From the NCBI RefSeq assembly GCF_024170505.1, contig NZ_JALJYG010000009.1:1-64000 (forward strand): a DNA stretch of 64,000 nt. Direction: 5' to 3'. The translations under genes were made by a program, and so were the position numbers. Under the pieces are notes generated by a model. The model was given only the letters and a program-made list of their open reading frames with translations, ran no database searches and was not told where the DNA came from. The stretch's first letter is position 1. Each line of letters opens with the position of its first letter. Origin of the DNA: Methanocalculus alkaliphilus (GTDB lineage: Archaea > Halobacteriota > Methanomicrobia > Methanomicrobiales > Methanocorpusculaceae). Of the stretch, positions 36,140 through 45,203 are shown piece after piece.

Positions 36140-36403
36140 TCAGATCCCTCGCTCTCTGCGAAGCGCCTCAAGCGTCTTCACCCTGCCAGCCTCGATATCC
36201 GCAAGGCTCGCTCTCATATCCTCAATCTCCTCAGCCGAGAGAGGGTCGCCATCATGGGCCATTGTTGCCAGACGGGAGATGAGGTCATCATAGCTCTCCC
36301 GTGGATGCAGTTTCAGGGCATCCAGGATCGCTTTTGTCTCACGTGAGATCCTGATGGTCGTCGGGATGGGGGCGGCCATATATGTGTATACAGATGTAGA
36401 CAT
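36140..36403 (-). CDS. ribbon-helix-helix antitoxin
   Basis: About 87 residues from ATG 36403 (GAGGGT upstream), or 79 from ATG 36379. The region PIPTTIRISRETKAILDALK is a ribbon-helix-helix DNA-binding beta strand and helix; the remainder, with LSAEEIEDMRASLADIEAGR, would wrap the toxin. Such proteins both neutralise the toxin and repress their own promoter. The 5' flank contains GTATAC, a small palindrome that might be part of the operator. Confidence 0.72.
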   Translation of the reverse strand: MSTSVYTYMAAPIPTTIRISRETKAILDALKLHPRESYDDLISRLATMAHDGDPLSAEEIEDMRASLADIEAGRVKTLEALRRERGI

Positions 36404-36513
36404 TATCAGTTTTACCCTCATGGCACTCAGGCAGTGGGGGGTGCGGATTCGCTGAGAGGGGAGCCGGAGCCGGCCACCCATTGATCAGCATCTCCGGATA
36501 CTGCTCCGGGTTC

Positions 36514-37218
36514 TTATGCAATCGTCCTCACGATCCGCTCTTTTGAGAGACGGCCGGCCCACCGCCTCCCCACCAGAAGCAATACGATCCCCATGAGTCC
36601 GAAGAAGACCTCTGTCAGGATCGTGATCCCGCCTTCAGGGGAGATGAGCACCTGGAGCCCAAAGACCATGAAGATGAAGAGGAAGATGAAGCCCATCCCG
36701 AGGAACTGGTTCTCCCGCATCCCAAGATAGAGCTGTGCTGCTCCGATGACCCCTGCCGATGCGGCGGCATAGATCGGCAGAATGACGAATACATGCACGA
36801 GGAGGAGCAGGGGCAGGGTGATCCCGACAGGGGAGAGGAGGATGGCGACGGCGACGGTGATCAGGACTGAGAGGATGGTCATCCCATACGCGGCCATCGA
36901 GACACCGATGACCTTCCCCTCCCAGATCTGCCGGAGCGAGACCGGGGCGCAGAGGAAGGTCATGATCGTCCCGTCCTTCTTCTCGCGGAAGAAGGCATCA
37001 GAGGAGAAGAGATAGCCCATGAAGATCGCAAGGACCACCGAGAGGTTCGCAAGATGGCCGCCAAGAGCAGTGCCGGGATCGCCGGAGATGCCTGTTAGAA
37101 CCCCGAGGGTGGTGAAGACCGGGAACCAGATGGCGAAGATGAATGCGGCGACCATGACCCCTTTGTTTCTGATCGCCTGGAGGAACTCCTTCCGTGCGAT
37201 GACGAGCAGGAGTTTCAT
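36514..37218 (-). CDS. ABC-2 type transporter permease
   Basis: This 234-residue membrane protein has six helices in ABC-2 order: an N-terminal cytoplasmic start (LLVIARKEFLQAIRNKG), a first helix, a long periplasmic/loop segment and the amphipathic EKKDGTIMTFLCAPVSLRQIWEGK that contacts the ATPase. It would export a lipid, polysaccharide, drug or copper-related substrate, which cannot be read. The start overlaps the ATPase stop by four bases. Length is short for the family but complete in topology. Confidence 0.85.
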   Translation of the reverse strand: MKLLLVIARKEFLQAIRNKGVMVAAFIFAIWFPVFTTLGVLTGISGDPGTALGGHLANLSVVLAIFMGYLFSSDAFFREKKDGTIMTFLCAPVSLRQIWEGKVIGVSMAAYGMTILSVLITVAVAILLSPVGITLPLLLLVHVFVILPIYAAASAGVIGAAQLYLGMRENQFLGMGFIFLFIFMVFGLQVLISPEGGITILTEVFFGLMGIVLLLVGRRWAGRLSKERIVRTIA

Positions 37219-38141
37219 GATGCCTCCTCCGCAGAATGAACATACCGGAGATAGATCTCCTCAAGGCTCGCAGACCGCTTCTTCGCCTCCTCGATCCGGT
37301 ATCCTGCCGCAACCAGGGCGGAGATGAGATCAGCCGCCCGCCCTTCGCCTCCCAGGGTGCAGGCAACCCCACCATCCTCCCGCTCAGCGGCACGCACCAT
37401 CGGGAGGGACCGGAGAAAGAGGAACGCATCATCGGTTGCCTGCCCCTCCTCAAAGACAACTAGGACCGTCTGTTCCATCCCTGAGGCAGTGAGCCGGGCA
37501 ACAGAATCTTCAGCCCGGATACGGCCCCCTGCCAGGATCGCTACCCGGGTGCAGATCCGCTGCACCTCGTCGAGATGATGGGAGTTTATGAAGACCGTCA
37601 TCCCCCCGGACGCAGAGAGGGAGAGGATCAGATCACGGACCATCCGCTGTGCATCAGGATCAAGGCCGGATGAGGGTTCATCAAGGAAGAGGATATCGGG
37701 TGTATGGAGGATCGCCCGGGCGATCCCGAGCTTCCGTTTCATGCCGGTCGAGAACGTCCCGACGGGATCATCCTTCCGCTCGAGAAGATCGGTCATCACG
37801 AGGAGCTCCTCGATCCGGTCCCCGGGATCAGCAACCTCATAGAGATCGGCATAGAACCGGAGATTCTCAACAGCAGTCTGCCGTTCTGCAAAACCGTTAT
37901 TTTCAAGGAGGACACCCACCGAGCGGCGGGCTTCATCATCGGTGGCAAGATCGGACCCATTGACGAGGGCTCTCCCGGTATCCGGGGAGAGGAGGCCGAG
38001 GAAGAGGTTCATCGTCGTCGTCTTGCCTGCCCCGTTCGGGCCGAGGTACCCGAAGATCTCACCTTTCTCAACGGAGAATGAGACGTCGGAGAGGACATTT
38101 CGTCCATCAAAAGATTTGGTCAGGTTTTCTGCTCGTATCAT
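37215..38141 (-). CDS. ABC-2 type transporter ATP-binding protein
   Basis: 308 residues with Walker A GPNGAGKTTTM near residue 36, signature STGMKRKLGIARAI near 130, Walker B ILFLDEPSSGLDPDAQ and the H-loop NSHHLDEVQR. The C-terminal 90 residues are the extension often seen in drug/lipid exporter ATPases. It forms a two-gene exporter with the permease. Substrate unknown. Confidence 0.9.
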   Translation of the reverse strand: MIRAENLTKSFDGRNVLSDVSFSVEKGEIFGYLGPNGAGKTTTMNLFLGLLSPDTGRALVNGSDLATDDEARRSVGVLLENNGFAERQTAVENLRFYADLYEVADPGDRIEELLVMTDLLERKDDPVGTFSTGMKRKLGIARAILHTPDILFLDEPSSGLDPDAQRMVRDLILSLSASGGMTVFINSHHLDEVQRICTRVAILAGGRIRAEDSVARLTASGMEQTVLVVFEEGQATDDAFLFLRSLPMVRAAEREDGGVACTLGGEGRAADLISALVAAGYRIEEAKKRSASLEEIYLRYVHSAEEAS

Positions 38142-38174
38142 ACGCCGCTCCCGTCCAGATGAATGGAAGATACA

Positions 38175-40424
38175 TCATACATCCCCACCCGTATCAAACG
38201 AACGGAGCAGCACCGCCGATCCCCCTTTATCCAGGGGTTTGTTGTCGCTGCCGCACTTCGGGGAGAAGATGCAGGCCGGGCAGCCGTCATAACACCGGCA
38301 TTCCCCGACGATCGTCGCGGCGAGGTCCGCGATCTCCCTGGTGAGATGGTACGCTTTTGCAGCGAGCCCGGCACCCCCGGTATAGCCGTCATAGATGATG
38401 ATGGCAGGTCCGTCCGCCGCAGGGTGGTACCGGGTCGAGATGCCGCCGATATCGTTTCGATCACAGATGACGAGCCCCGGCATCGCGGCGATGAGGGCAT
38501 GCTCGGCGGCATGGAGGGTGCCGTCGGGATCGGCGATGCCGTGATCCTCAAGGAGGGAGGGATCAATTGCCAGCAGAAGTGCCTGTGTCGGGAAGGAGTT
38601 TGCCGGGAGATCGAGGGTCTCAGAGCCGATGATCCGGTCATACCGGACCATCTGGTACCCGGTGATCGCCTCGGTGACGGTCACCTCGGCAAAGGAGATG
38701 ACGAGTCCGGACTGGCTGCGGGACTCCAGAATCCGGTCGACCGAGACGGAGGTCGTGGTGAGGGGGCGGGTGAAGTAGTCGGCCTCGAAGAGATCAACCC
38801 GGATCACCCCGGCCTCCCCATCCACCGACCGGACAATATAGCTTGTATCCTGGTGGAGGAGGACCGCCCCCGGATACGCCTCCCGGTATGCCTGGGCCGC
38901 ATCCATCGTCTCGACGAGGCGGCCCTTCTCCATGATCCGGTATCCCCCCGATGCCGAGCCGGTGAGGGTGACGGCCTCGGCGGGGCGGCGGGCTCCGGCA
39001 TAGACATACCCTTTCCGGGTCCAGGCGAGGAGGCCTTCATCTGCGAGCTCCCGGAGGTGTTCCATCATCTCATCCCCGAAGTACGTGATATCCCCGTCAC
39101 CGAGCGGGATCTCGGCGGCCGCACAGAGGAGATGGCCGGAGAGGATGATCGGGTTTCGCATATCGACGGCGGCATGTTCGGCGGTGGCGGCGAAGAAGCG
39201 GTCGGGGTGGTGCATATAGTACTGATCGATGGGGTCATACCGGGCGACCATCGTCACAAGGCTCTCATCCCCGCTCCTGCCTGCCCGCCCCGCCTGCTGC
39301 CAGAAGGAGATGGTGGCACCGGGATAGCCGGCCATCAGGACCGCATCAAGGGTGCCGATATCGACACCGAGCTCGAGGGCGTTTGTGGATACCACCCCCC
39401 GGAGATGGCCGGCCTTCAGCCCGGCCTCGATCTCCCGCCGTTCGTCGGCAAGGTAGCCTGCCCGGTATGCACGGAGCCGGTCTGCGAGGGCGGGATCACC
39501 GGCAAGCTCCTCCCTGGTCCTCCGGGCGATCACCTCCGCGAGCCGCCGGGACGGGGAGAAGCAGATCGTCTGGTGGTGATGCCGCATATGGATCGCAAGG
39601 AGGCGGGAGACCTCGGAGGTGAGGGATGCCCCCGGATTTTGGAGATAAGGATTATAGAAGACGATATTCTTCCGGCTCTGCGGCGATCCGTCCTCTGCGA
39701 TGATGCGGACCCGCCGGCCGCAGAGCCGTTTTGCAAACTCTTCCGGGTTTCCAAGGGTGGCGGATGCGAGGATGAAGACCGGGGATGCGTCATAGTATGC
39801 GAGGACGCGGGTGAGCCTCCGCATCAGGAGGGCGATATGGGAGCCAAAGACCCCCCGGTACCGGTGTGCCTCGTCGATGACGACGAATGCGGTACCTGAG
39901 AAGAAATCCGCCCACTGTCGCCGCCATGAGAGGATATGATGGATCTCATGCATATTCGAGATGATGATCCGCGACCCCGACCGGATCCCCGGCCGGGCAT
40001 CCCGTGGCGTATCGCCGTCATAGACAGCCGGGGAGAGGCCGGCCCCGATGGCCCTGTCAATAGCCTGGAATGCGGCGAGCTGATCGCGGGCGAGGGCCTT
40101 CGTCGGATAGAGAAGAAGTGCCCGGCTATCGGGGTCGGAGAGGAGGCGGTCGATGATCGGGAGGGCGAACGCAAGGGTCTTTCCGGAAGCTGTCCGGGTC
40201 GCAAGGAGGATATCCTCACCGGCTGATGCCCGTTGATACGCCTCTGCCTGGTGGATATACGGCCGGATCCCTTCATCGATGAGCCAGGACCGGAGGCGGG
40301 GATGGAGACGGGCGGGGATCTCCGCATACCGTGCCTCCCTCCCGGAGATACCGTGGATGAAGAGGGCATCCTCGGGGGTGCCGCACTCCTCCCGTATTTT
40401 GGTGAGGATCGGAGGCTGCGTCAC
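38175..40424 (-). CDS. MrfA/Hrq1-type DEAD/DEAH helicase
   Basis: This superfamily 2 helicase of 749 residues has the Q-motif region, Walker A ATRTASGKTLAFALP near residue 90, DEAH in VVIDEAHRYRG near 195 and motif VI QQAGRAGRSGDESL near 375. The C-terminal DUF1998-like part ends with CRCYDGCPACIFSPKCG, a four-cysteine zinc or iron-sulfur site. Hrq1 and the bacterial MrfA (YprA) unwind DNA during crosslink and mitomycin damage repair. The start overlaps the stop of the exonuclease-like gene by four bases, mirroring the bacterial mrfA/mrfB gene pair, so a role in excising damaged DNA is likely. Confidence 0.9.
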   Translation of the reverse strand: MTQPPILTKIREECGTPEDALFIHGISGREARYAEIPARLHPRLRSWLIDEGIRPYIHQAEAYQRASAGEDILLATRTASGKTLAFALPIIDRLLSDPDSRALLLYPTKALARDQLAAFQAIDRAIGAGLSPAVYDGDTPRDARPGIRSGSRIIISNMHEIHHILSWRRQWADFFSGTAFVVIDEAHRYRGVFGSHIALLMRRLTRVLAYYDASPVFILASATLGNPEEFAKRLCGRRVRIIAEDGSPQSRKNIVFYNPYLQNPGASLTSEVSRLLAIHMRHHHQTICFSPSRRLAEVIARRTREELAGDPALADRLRAYRAGYLADERREIEAGLKAGHLRGVVSTNALELGVDIGTLDAVLMAGYPGATISFWQQAGRAGRSGDESLVTMVARYDPIDQYYMHHPDRFFAATAEHAAVDMRNPIILSGHLLCAAAEIPLGDGDITYFGDEMMEHLRELADEGLLAWTRKGYVYAGARRPAEAVTLTGSASGGYRIMEKGRLVETMDAAQAYREAYPGAVLLHQDTSYIVRSVDGEAGVIRVDLFEADYFTRPLTTTSVSVDRILESRSQSGLVISFAEVTVTEAITGYQMVRYDRIIGSETLDLPANSFPTQALLLAIDPSLLEDHGIADPDGTLHAAEHALIAAMPGLVICDRNDIGGISTRYHPAADGPAIIIYDGYTGGAGLAAKAYHLTREIADLAATIVGECRCYDGCPACIFSPKCGSDNKPLDKGGSAVLLRSFDTGGDV

Positions 40425-41497
40425 CGGTACATCTCCAGGTACCGGCGGTGGAGATCGACGAGGGAGAGGACATCCTGCCGGTTGTGCCGGATGATCGGGA
40501 TGAGGGGGCCGGGGTTTCTGGATCGCCGGTAGGTATCATACCATCCGGGCACCAGCGCACCCGGGAGATCAAAGCCCCTCGAAAGGCCGAGGACCGTCTC
40601 CTCGATGGTGGCGAGGCGGCAGTCGGAGAGATCCCGGCCGAGGGTCCGGCGGGTGATATGGAGGAGGTCGAGCTGGTGGGCACCAAAGGGATACTCCTCC
40701 CCGTAGTACGCACACCGGTCCGCGAGATAGGGGACATCGAAGCACCGGCCATTGTAGCTGAGGATGAGGGGATCGTCGGGGAGGCTCTCCTGCCATGCAA
40801 GGAGGGCGGGGAGCTCCTCGTCAATGTCGCGGGCGAGGAACTGCCGGAGACGGACGGAACCCCCTTCGACTGTTGCGGACCCGATGAGGAAGACCGGCCG
40901 GGAAAAGACCCCGAGGGTCTCGATATCAAGGAAGACGAGCCTGCCGGGATCGAAGAGGGCGGATGCCCGGATCACATCCGGGTGGGTCGGGGAGAGGCGT
41001 GATCGTGCCCATGCCATCACCGCCCCGGGATCGCCATCGGTGATGAGGGAGAGGGCTTCCCCGGCAGCAGGACGGTACCGCCGGATATGGAGGAGATCGC
41101 GGATCGTCCGGCACCCCTTCTGCTTCAGGCTCCGTTCAAGGGCAGGCCCGATCCCCGGCACCAGCCGGAGAGAGCGGAGGAGGTGGGCCCGGGCGGCATC
41201 CGGATCAAGGGGGAGGGGTGGGAAGGAGACCGACTCGGCAATCCCGAAGCATTCGCCCTCGGGGGTATCGATCGGATCGCCTGCGATGATCTCGCTGAGA
41301 TCCGATCCTGCATGGAGATCGCATAACCGCTCCTTCTCTTCCTCGAACCTGCTGTACTCCGAGGAGAAGATGCCGGTCCTCCCGATCCCCGCCCTGAACC
41401 GGTTATCATGCTCGATGACCCGGTACTCGTGCCGTGGATCGAGCCGCTCCCTCCAGAGTGAGCGTGCCGTCCTGAAGCCCCCCGCTGTCCCTGCCAT
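40421..41497 (-). CDS. MrfB/YprB-like DEDD exonuclease with helix-hairpin-helix
   Basis: About 358 residues from ATG 41497, which has GAGGTG six bases upstream; the GTG nine bases further up lies in that ribosome-binding site. A helix-hairpin-helix (LRLVPGIGPALERSLKQKG) near residue 130 is followed by the RNase H-like exonuclease domain: LVFLDIETLGVFS near 205 supplies DxE, ILSYNGRCFDVPYL near 255 the next aspartate and the RHNRQDVLSLVDL near 340 the late histidine/aspartate. The same pairing of a DEDD exonuclease with an MrfA helicase occurs in Bacillus, where the two act together in mitomycin repair. Confidence 0.82.
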   Translation of the reverse strand: MAGTAGGFRTARSLWRERLDPRHEYRVIEHDNRFRAGIGRTGIFSSEYSRFEEEKERLCDLHAGSDLSEIIAGDPIDTPEGECFGIAESVSFPPLPLDPDAARAHLLRSLRLVPGIGPALERSLKQKGCRTIRDLLHIRRYRPAAGEALSLITDGDPGAVMAWARSRLSPTHPDVIRASALFDPGRLVFLDIETLGVFSRPVFLIGSATVEGGSVRLRQFLARDIDEELPALLAWQESLPDDPLILSYNGRCFDVPYLADRCAYYGEEYPFGAHQLDLLHITRRTLGRDLSDCRLATIEETVLGLSRGFDLPGALVPGWYDTYRRSRNPGPLIPIIRHNRQDVLSLVDLHRRYLEMYR

Positions 41498-41625
41498 TAC
41501 GTACACCTCGCACGCCTTTACAATTAAACCCGGGGAGCGGGGGGTGAAAGTAAGAGGAGGTTTATGGGACCAGAACGAGAAGAGAGAATACTACTATTTC
41601 AGTATGCCATACGAGTGAGGAGACG

Positions 41626-42393
41626 ATGCAGATAGAGGCACTCATCATCGATATCGACGGCGTGGTTGCCATCGGGGGGGATCCGATCCCTGGTGCGGCG
41701 GAGGCCATCGGCTGGCTGGAGGAAGCGGGGGTCCCGTACCGGTTCCTCTCAAACTCGACACAGCGGAGCCGGGAGGGGATAGCGGAGAGGCTGAACCGAA
41801 ACGGCCTTTCGATACACCCGGAGCTGATCTCAACACCCATCGTCGCTGCCATCCGGCTGCTCAAAGAGAAGGGCATCTCATCGGCCAGAATGCTGGTGAC
41901 GGATGCAGCGAAGGAGGCGTTCCATACCGCAGGCATCAGCGATGGCGACGGTGCGGTCATCATCGGGGATGCCGGAGAGGCATTCACCTTTCAGAAGCTG
42001 AACGAGGCGTTCCGGCTGATCACCGATGGCGCACCGCTCATCGCGCTTGAACGGGACCGGTACTGGATGGCCGAAGACGGCCTCACCCTCTCGGCAGGGC
42101 CGTTTGTCGCGGCACTCGAATATGCAGCCGGGAGGGAGGCGGAGGTCCTTGGCAAACCCTCTCCGGACGCCTTCCTCTCGGCATGCTCCATCATGGGCGT
42201 CTCACCGGATGCCACCGCAATGATCGGCGATGACATCAGGAGTGATGTCGGGGGTGCACAGGCGGCCGGCCTCACCGGGGTCCTCGTCCGGACCGGGAAG
42301 TACTCGGCCGCGGCTGTACAGGAATCAGGGATCACCCCGGATCTGATCCTGGGATCGATTGCGGATATCCCGGAAATCTTCAGGCGACGATGA
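41626..42393 (+). CDS. HAD-IIA family phosphatase (NagD/HDHD2-like)
   Basis: This 255-residue hydrolase has the nucleophile pair in IIDIDGVVAIGG at residue 8, a second motif SNSTQRSREGIAERL typical of type IIA caps and the terminal acidic motif MIGDDIRSDVGGAQAAG. HDHD2-like archaeal members dephosphorylate small sugar or nucleotide phosphates or act on unknown substrates. GAGGAG precedes the ATG. Its end overlaps the stop of a possible small convergent gene. Confidence 0.88.
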   Translation: MQIEALIIDIDGVVAIGGDPIPGAAEAIGWLEEAGVPYRFLSNSTQRSREGIAERLNRNGLSIHPELISTPIVAAIRLLKEKGISSARMLVTDAAKEAFHTAGISDGDGAVIIGDAGEAFTFQKLNEAFRLITDGAPLIALERDRYWMAEDGLTLSAGPFVAALEYAAGREAEVLGKPSPDAFLSACSIMGVSPDATAMIGDDIRSDVGGAQAAGLTGVLVRTGKYSAAAVQESGITPDLILGSIADIPEIFRRR

Positions 42394-42562
42394 TCCGGTT
42401 CTCAGGGTGGCGGATCTCTGCTTCGGTCTGCCGCCCGCCGGACCGAACCCCTTCTGATCTCCGGTATCCATGCCGGATGGCGGTCCTGTACTCTTCTGCA
42501 CGCTCAACCAGATAGACGAAGGTCATCTTCTTCATACTCGTCTCAATCGCACCCGGGGCCAT
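42380..42562 (-). CDS. possible small protein, unknown
   Basis: A 60-residue reading frame from an ATG preceded by GAGG at six bases. The body, MKKMTFVYLVERAEEYRTA, looks like ordinary protein and ends in ENRIIVA, and no other gene occupies this 328-base gap between the HAD gene and sufC. It converges on and overlaps the last 14 bases of the HAD gene. No family is recognised, and it could be a chance frame. The rest of the gap (42563-42721) holds only the sufC promoter region (CTTTTTTACAT near 42682). Confidence 0.4.
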   Translation of the reverse strand: MAPGAIETSMKKMTFVYLVERAEEYRTAIRHGYRRSEGVRSGGRQTEAEIRHPENRIIVA

Positions 42563-42721
42563 ATCAATCCTCGGCGCGGAGGGTGAAAGTGAAATGCTAA
42601 TAGGAAAAGACCACCTGCCACCGTTTTTGGGAGATGGGCGTCCTGAGGGGGCAGGGGTATCTCCGGCCATCCTGAAACAATCCTTTTTTACATCCCCATG
42701 CGGAATAGATCATGATTTCGT

Positions 42722-43453
42722 ATGCTTGAGATAGAGGACCTCCATGTCGAGGTCGAAGGCAGAGAGGTACTTCATGATATCAATCTGACCATCCGGGAGG
42801 GTGAGACCCACGTCCTGATGGGGCCGAACGGGTCCGGGAAGACGACGCTCCTCCGTGCATTGATGGGATTTGGGAGCTCCCGCATCACCGACGGAACGAT
42901 CACCTTCAAAGGCCATGATATCACGAAGATGCCGATCCATGAGCGGGCACAGCTCGGTATCGGCCTCCTCTTCCAGCGGCCGCCGACGATCTCGGGGCTG
43001 AAACTCGGCAAACTGCTCAATGTCACCTCCCACGGGGATACCAGCCATGTTGAGGAGTACGCACGCAGGATGAATATGGATACCTTCCTCGAACGTGATG
43101 TCAACAAGGGCTTCTCAGGCGGTGAGATCAAGCGGAGCGAGGTGCTCCAGCTGATGATCCAGAAGCCGGACTTCGTGATGCTCGATGAACCTGAGAGCGG
43201 GGTCGATCTCGAGAATATGGCCCTCGTCGGCAATGCAATCGCCGGCCTCATCGAGAAAGACCAGCATATCATCAACCGGAAGAAGAGCGGGCTCATCATC
43301 ACCCATACCGGGTATATCCTCGACTACATCGATGCCGACTTCGGCCATGTGATGTGTGACGGGACCTTCAAGTGCCATGGCAATCCCCGTGAGATCCTCA
43401 GGAGCATCCAGAGCAAGGGATATAAGGAGTGTATCGAATGTCAGAGAATATGA
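42722..43453 (+). CDS. sufC: SufC-type ABC ATPase for iron-sulfur cluster assembly
   Basis: 243 residues with Walker A GPNGSGKTTLLRA near 36, the signature FSGGEIKRSEVLQLM near 135, Walker B VMLDEPESGVDLEN and the H-loop ITHTG. SufC drives the SufBC(D) scaffold that builds 4Fe-4S clusters. The gene is followed by a single SufB/D-like gene with a 16-base overlap, the minimal two-gene version found in many methanogens. Length and motifs are normal. Confidence 0.93.
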   Translation: MLEIEDLHVEVEGREVLHDINLTIREGETHVLMGPNGSGKTTLLRALMGFGSSRITDGTITFKGHDITKMPIHERAQLGIGLLFQRPPTISGLKLGKLLNVTSHGDTSHVEEYARRMNMDTFLERDVNKGFSGGEIKRSEVLQLMIQKPDFVMLDEPESGVDLENMALVGNAIAGLIEKDQHIINRKKSGLIITHTGYILDYIDADFGHVMCDGTFKCHGNPREILRSIQSKGYKECIECQRI

Positions 43454-44550
43454 AGGGATTTGCCGAGATCAGTGATGAGGACAGGAAACGGATCGAGATG
43501 ACCGGCCTTCAGACCGGAACCCTTGAGGGGCGATCCGGGAGTTTCCTCCAGGTCGATGAGCATATCCATCATGCAGCCACCGATGCAAAAGGGATCGAGA
43601 TCCTCCCGATAGCCGATGCCCTTGAACGCTATGCATGGCTTGAGGACTATTACTGGAAGGCGGTGCCCCGTGACAAGGATGAGATCACGAAGTACATCGC
43701 CGCCCGGGAACCGAAGGGATATGTCCTGATCGCACGGAAAGGAAGCCAGACCACCTTCCCGCTCCAGACCTGCCTCTTCCTGGCAAAAGAGGATATCCAG
43801 TATGTCCATAACATCATCATCGCAGAGGAGGGGGCAGAACTCCATCTCATCGCCGGCTGTGCAAGCTCGGCACAGAATAAGGACGGCAAACACTATGGCG
43901 TCACCGAGATCTATGTCGGGAAAGATGCAAAGGTCACCTCCACGATGATTCATACCTGGGGCGAGACGATTGAGGTCTATCCACGGAGTGTGACGATCAT
44001 CGAGGAACGGGGCGTCTTCCTCTCAAACTATGTCTGCATGGTCCCGGCAAAGAAGGTACAGATGTACCCGACCGCAGAACTCCGGGGAGAAGGGGCGGTT
44101 GCACGATTCTCAAGCATTATGCTTGCGACACCGGGATCCCATCTCGACACCGGATCCCGTGCCCTCCTCTCTGCCAAAGGGGCAACCGCAGAGTTGATCA
44201 CCCGGGCGATCACCACCGGCGGAACGATCATCTCCCGCGGCCATATCCTCGGATCGGTCAAGGATACCAAAGGCCATATCGAGTGCCGGGCGCTCATCCT
44301 CAAAGACGGTATCATCCATGCCATCCCTGAGATCGAAGGCCGGGTCGTCGATTGTGAACTCTCCCATGAAGCCGCCGTCGGAAAGATTGCCCAGGAGGAG
44401 ATCGAGTACCTGATGGCACGGGGCCTCTCCGAGGACGAGGCGACGGCGACGATCATCAGGGGCTTCCTTGATGTGAAGATCAGCGGCCTGCCGGAGAGCC
44501 TGCAGCGCCAGATCGATACCGCAATCGATGCGGCCGAAAAAGGATTCTGA
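43438..44550 (+). CDS. sufB: SufB/SufD-family iron-sulfur scaffold
   Basis: 370 residues from the ATG at 43438, which is preceded by AAGGAG. The beta-helix of SufB/D is recognisable in HTWGETIEVYPRSVTII and SSIMLATPGSHLDTGSR, with the C-terminal SHEAAVGKIAQEEIEYLMARGLSEDEA helix that binds SufC. It pairs with the upstream SufC to form a minimal iron-sulfur assembly complex. Because only one scaffold gene is present, it probably works as a homodimer; the choice between the names SufB and SufD is conventional. Confidence 0.9.
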   Translation: MSENMKGFAEISDEDRKRIEMTGLQTGTLEGRSGSFLQVDEHIHHAATDAKGIEILPIADALERYAWLEDYYWKAVPRDKDEITKYIAAREPKGYVLIARKGSQTTFPLQTCLFLAKEDIQYVHNIIIAEEGAELHLIAGCASSAQNKDGKHYGVTEIYVGKDAKVTSTMIHTWGETIEVYPRSVTIIEERGVFLSNYVCMVPAKKVQMYPTAELRGEGAVARFSSIMLATPGSHLDTGSRALLSAKGATAELITRAITTGGTIISRGHILGSVKDTKGHIECRALILKDGIIHAIPEIEGRVVDCELSHEAAVGKIAQEEIEYLMARGLSEDEATATIIRGFLDVKISGLPESLQRQIDTAIDAAEKGF

Positions 44551-44552
44551 GC

Positions 44553-45203
44553 ATGAACGACCCGTTTGAGACCCGGCGAAAGGCGATGGTCAATGACCAG
44601 ATCCGGCGGCGCGGGGTCTCAGACGAACGGGTCCTCAAAGCGATGGAGGAGGTGGCCCGGCATCTCTTCGTCCCCCAGGGCATGGAGGAGGAGGCGTACC
44701 AGGACCGGCCGCTCCCCATCGGATCAGGCCAGACGATTTCCCAGCCCTATATCGTCGCGGTGATGACCGCACTCCTCCGGCTCACCCCCTCTGATGCGGT
44801 CCTTGAGATCGGCTGCGGGAGCGGGTACCAGGCGGCGATCCTCAGCAGGATCGCAGCGAGTGTCATCTCAGTCGAGCGGATCGAAGACGTTGCAGAGCAT
44901 GCGAAAGAGAATTTTCGGAGAGCCGGGGTCACCGGGATCAGGATCATCATCGGCGACGGGACGGAAGGCTGTCCCGAGGGTGCACCCTATGATGCCATTC
45001 TGGTCACCGCAGCGGCTCCTTTTGTTCCTCAGCCCCTCCTCGACCAGCTTGCCGACGGGGGGAGGCTCGTCGCTCCGGTCGGGGATACCGATATCCAGCA
45101 CCTGACCAGGGTCACGAGGCGTGGATCGGAGTATATCCGGGAATCGTTTGAACCGGTCCGTTTCGTCCCGCTCCTCGGCCGATACGGATGGCCGGAGCGA
45201 TGA
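44553..45203 (+). CDS. pcm: protein-L-isoaspartate O-methyltransferase
   Basis: This repair enzyme methylates isoaspartyl residues in aged proteins with SAM. 216 residues. The family motif GSGQTISQPYIVAVM near residue 55 and SAM motif VLEIGCGSGYQAAIL near 78 are complete. It begins three bases after sufB, so it shares the operon. The next gene overlaps its stop by four bases. Confidence 0.95.
   Translation: MNDPFETRRKAMVNDQIRRRGVSDERVLKAMEEVARHLFVPQGMEEEAYQDRPLPIGSGQTISQPYIVAVMTALLRLTPSDAVLEIGCGSGYQAAILSRIAASVISVERIEDVAEHAKENFRRAGVTGIRIIIGDGTEGCPEGAPYDAILVTAAAPFVPQPLLDQLADGGRLVAPVGDTDIQHLTRVTRRGSEYIRESFEPVRFVPLLGRYGWPER

Noticed and set aside
38163-39899. A 578-codon open frame on the plus strand opposite the MrfA-like helicase.
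   Set aside because: It is the antisense of a clearly conserved helicase; the translation is rich in Gly/Arg/Asp/Pro without domain motifs, the usual artefact in G+C-rich coding DNA.
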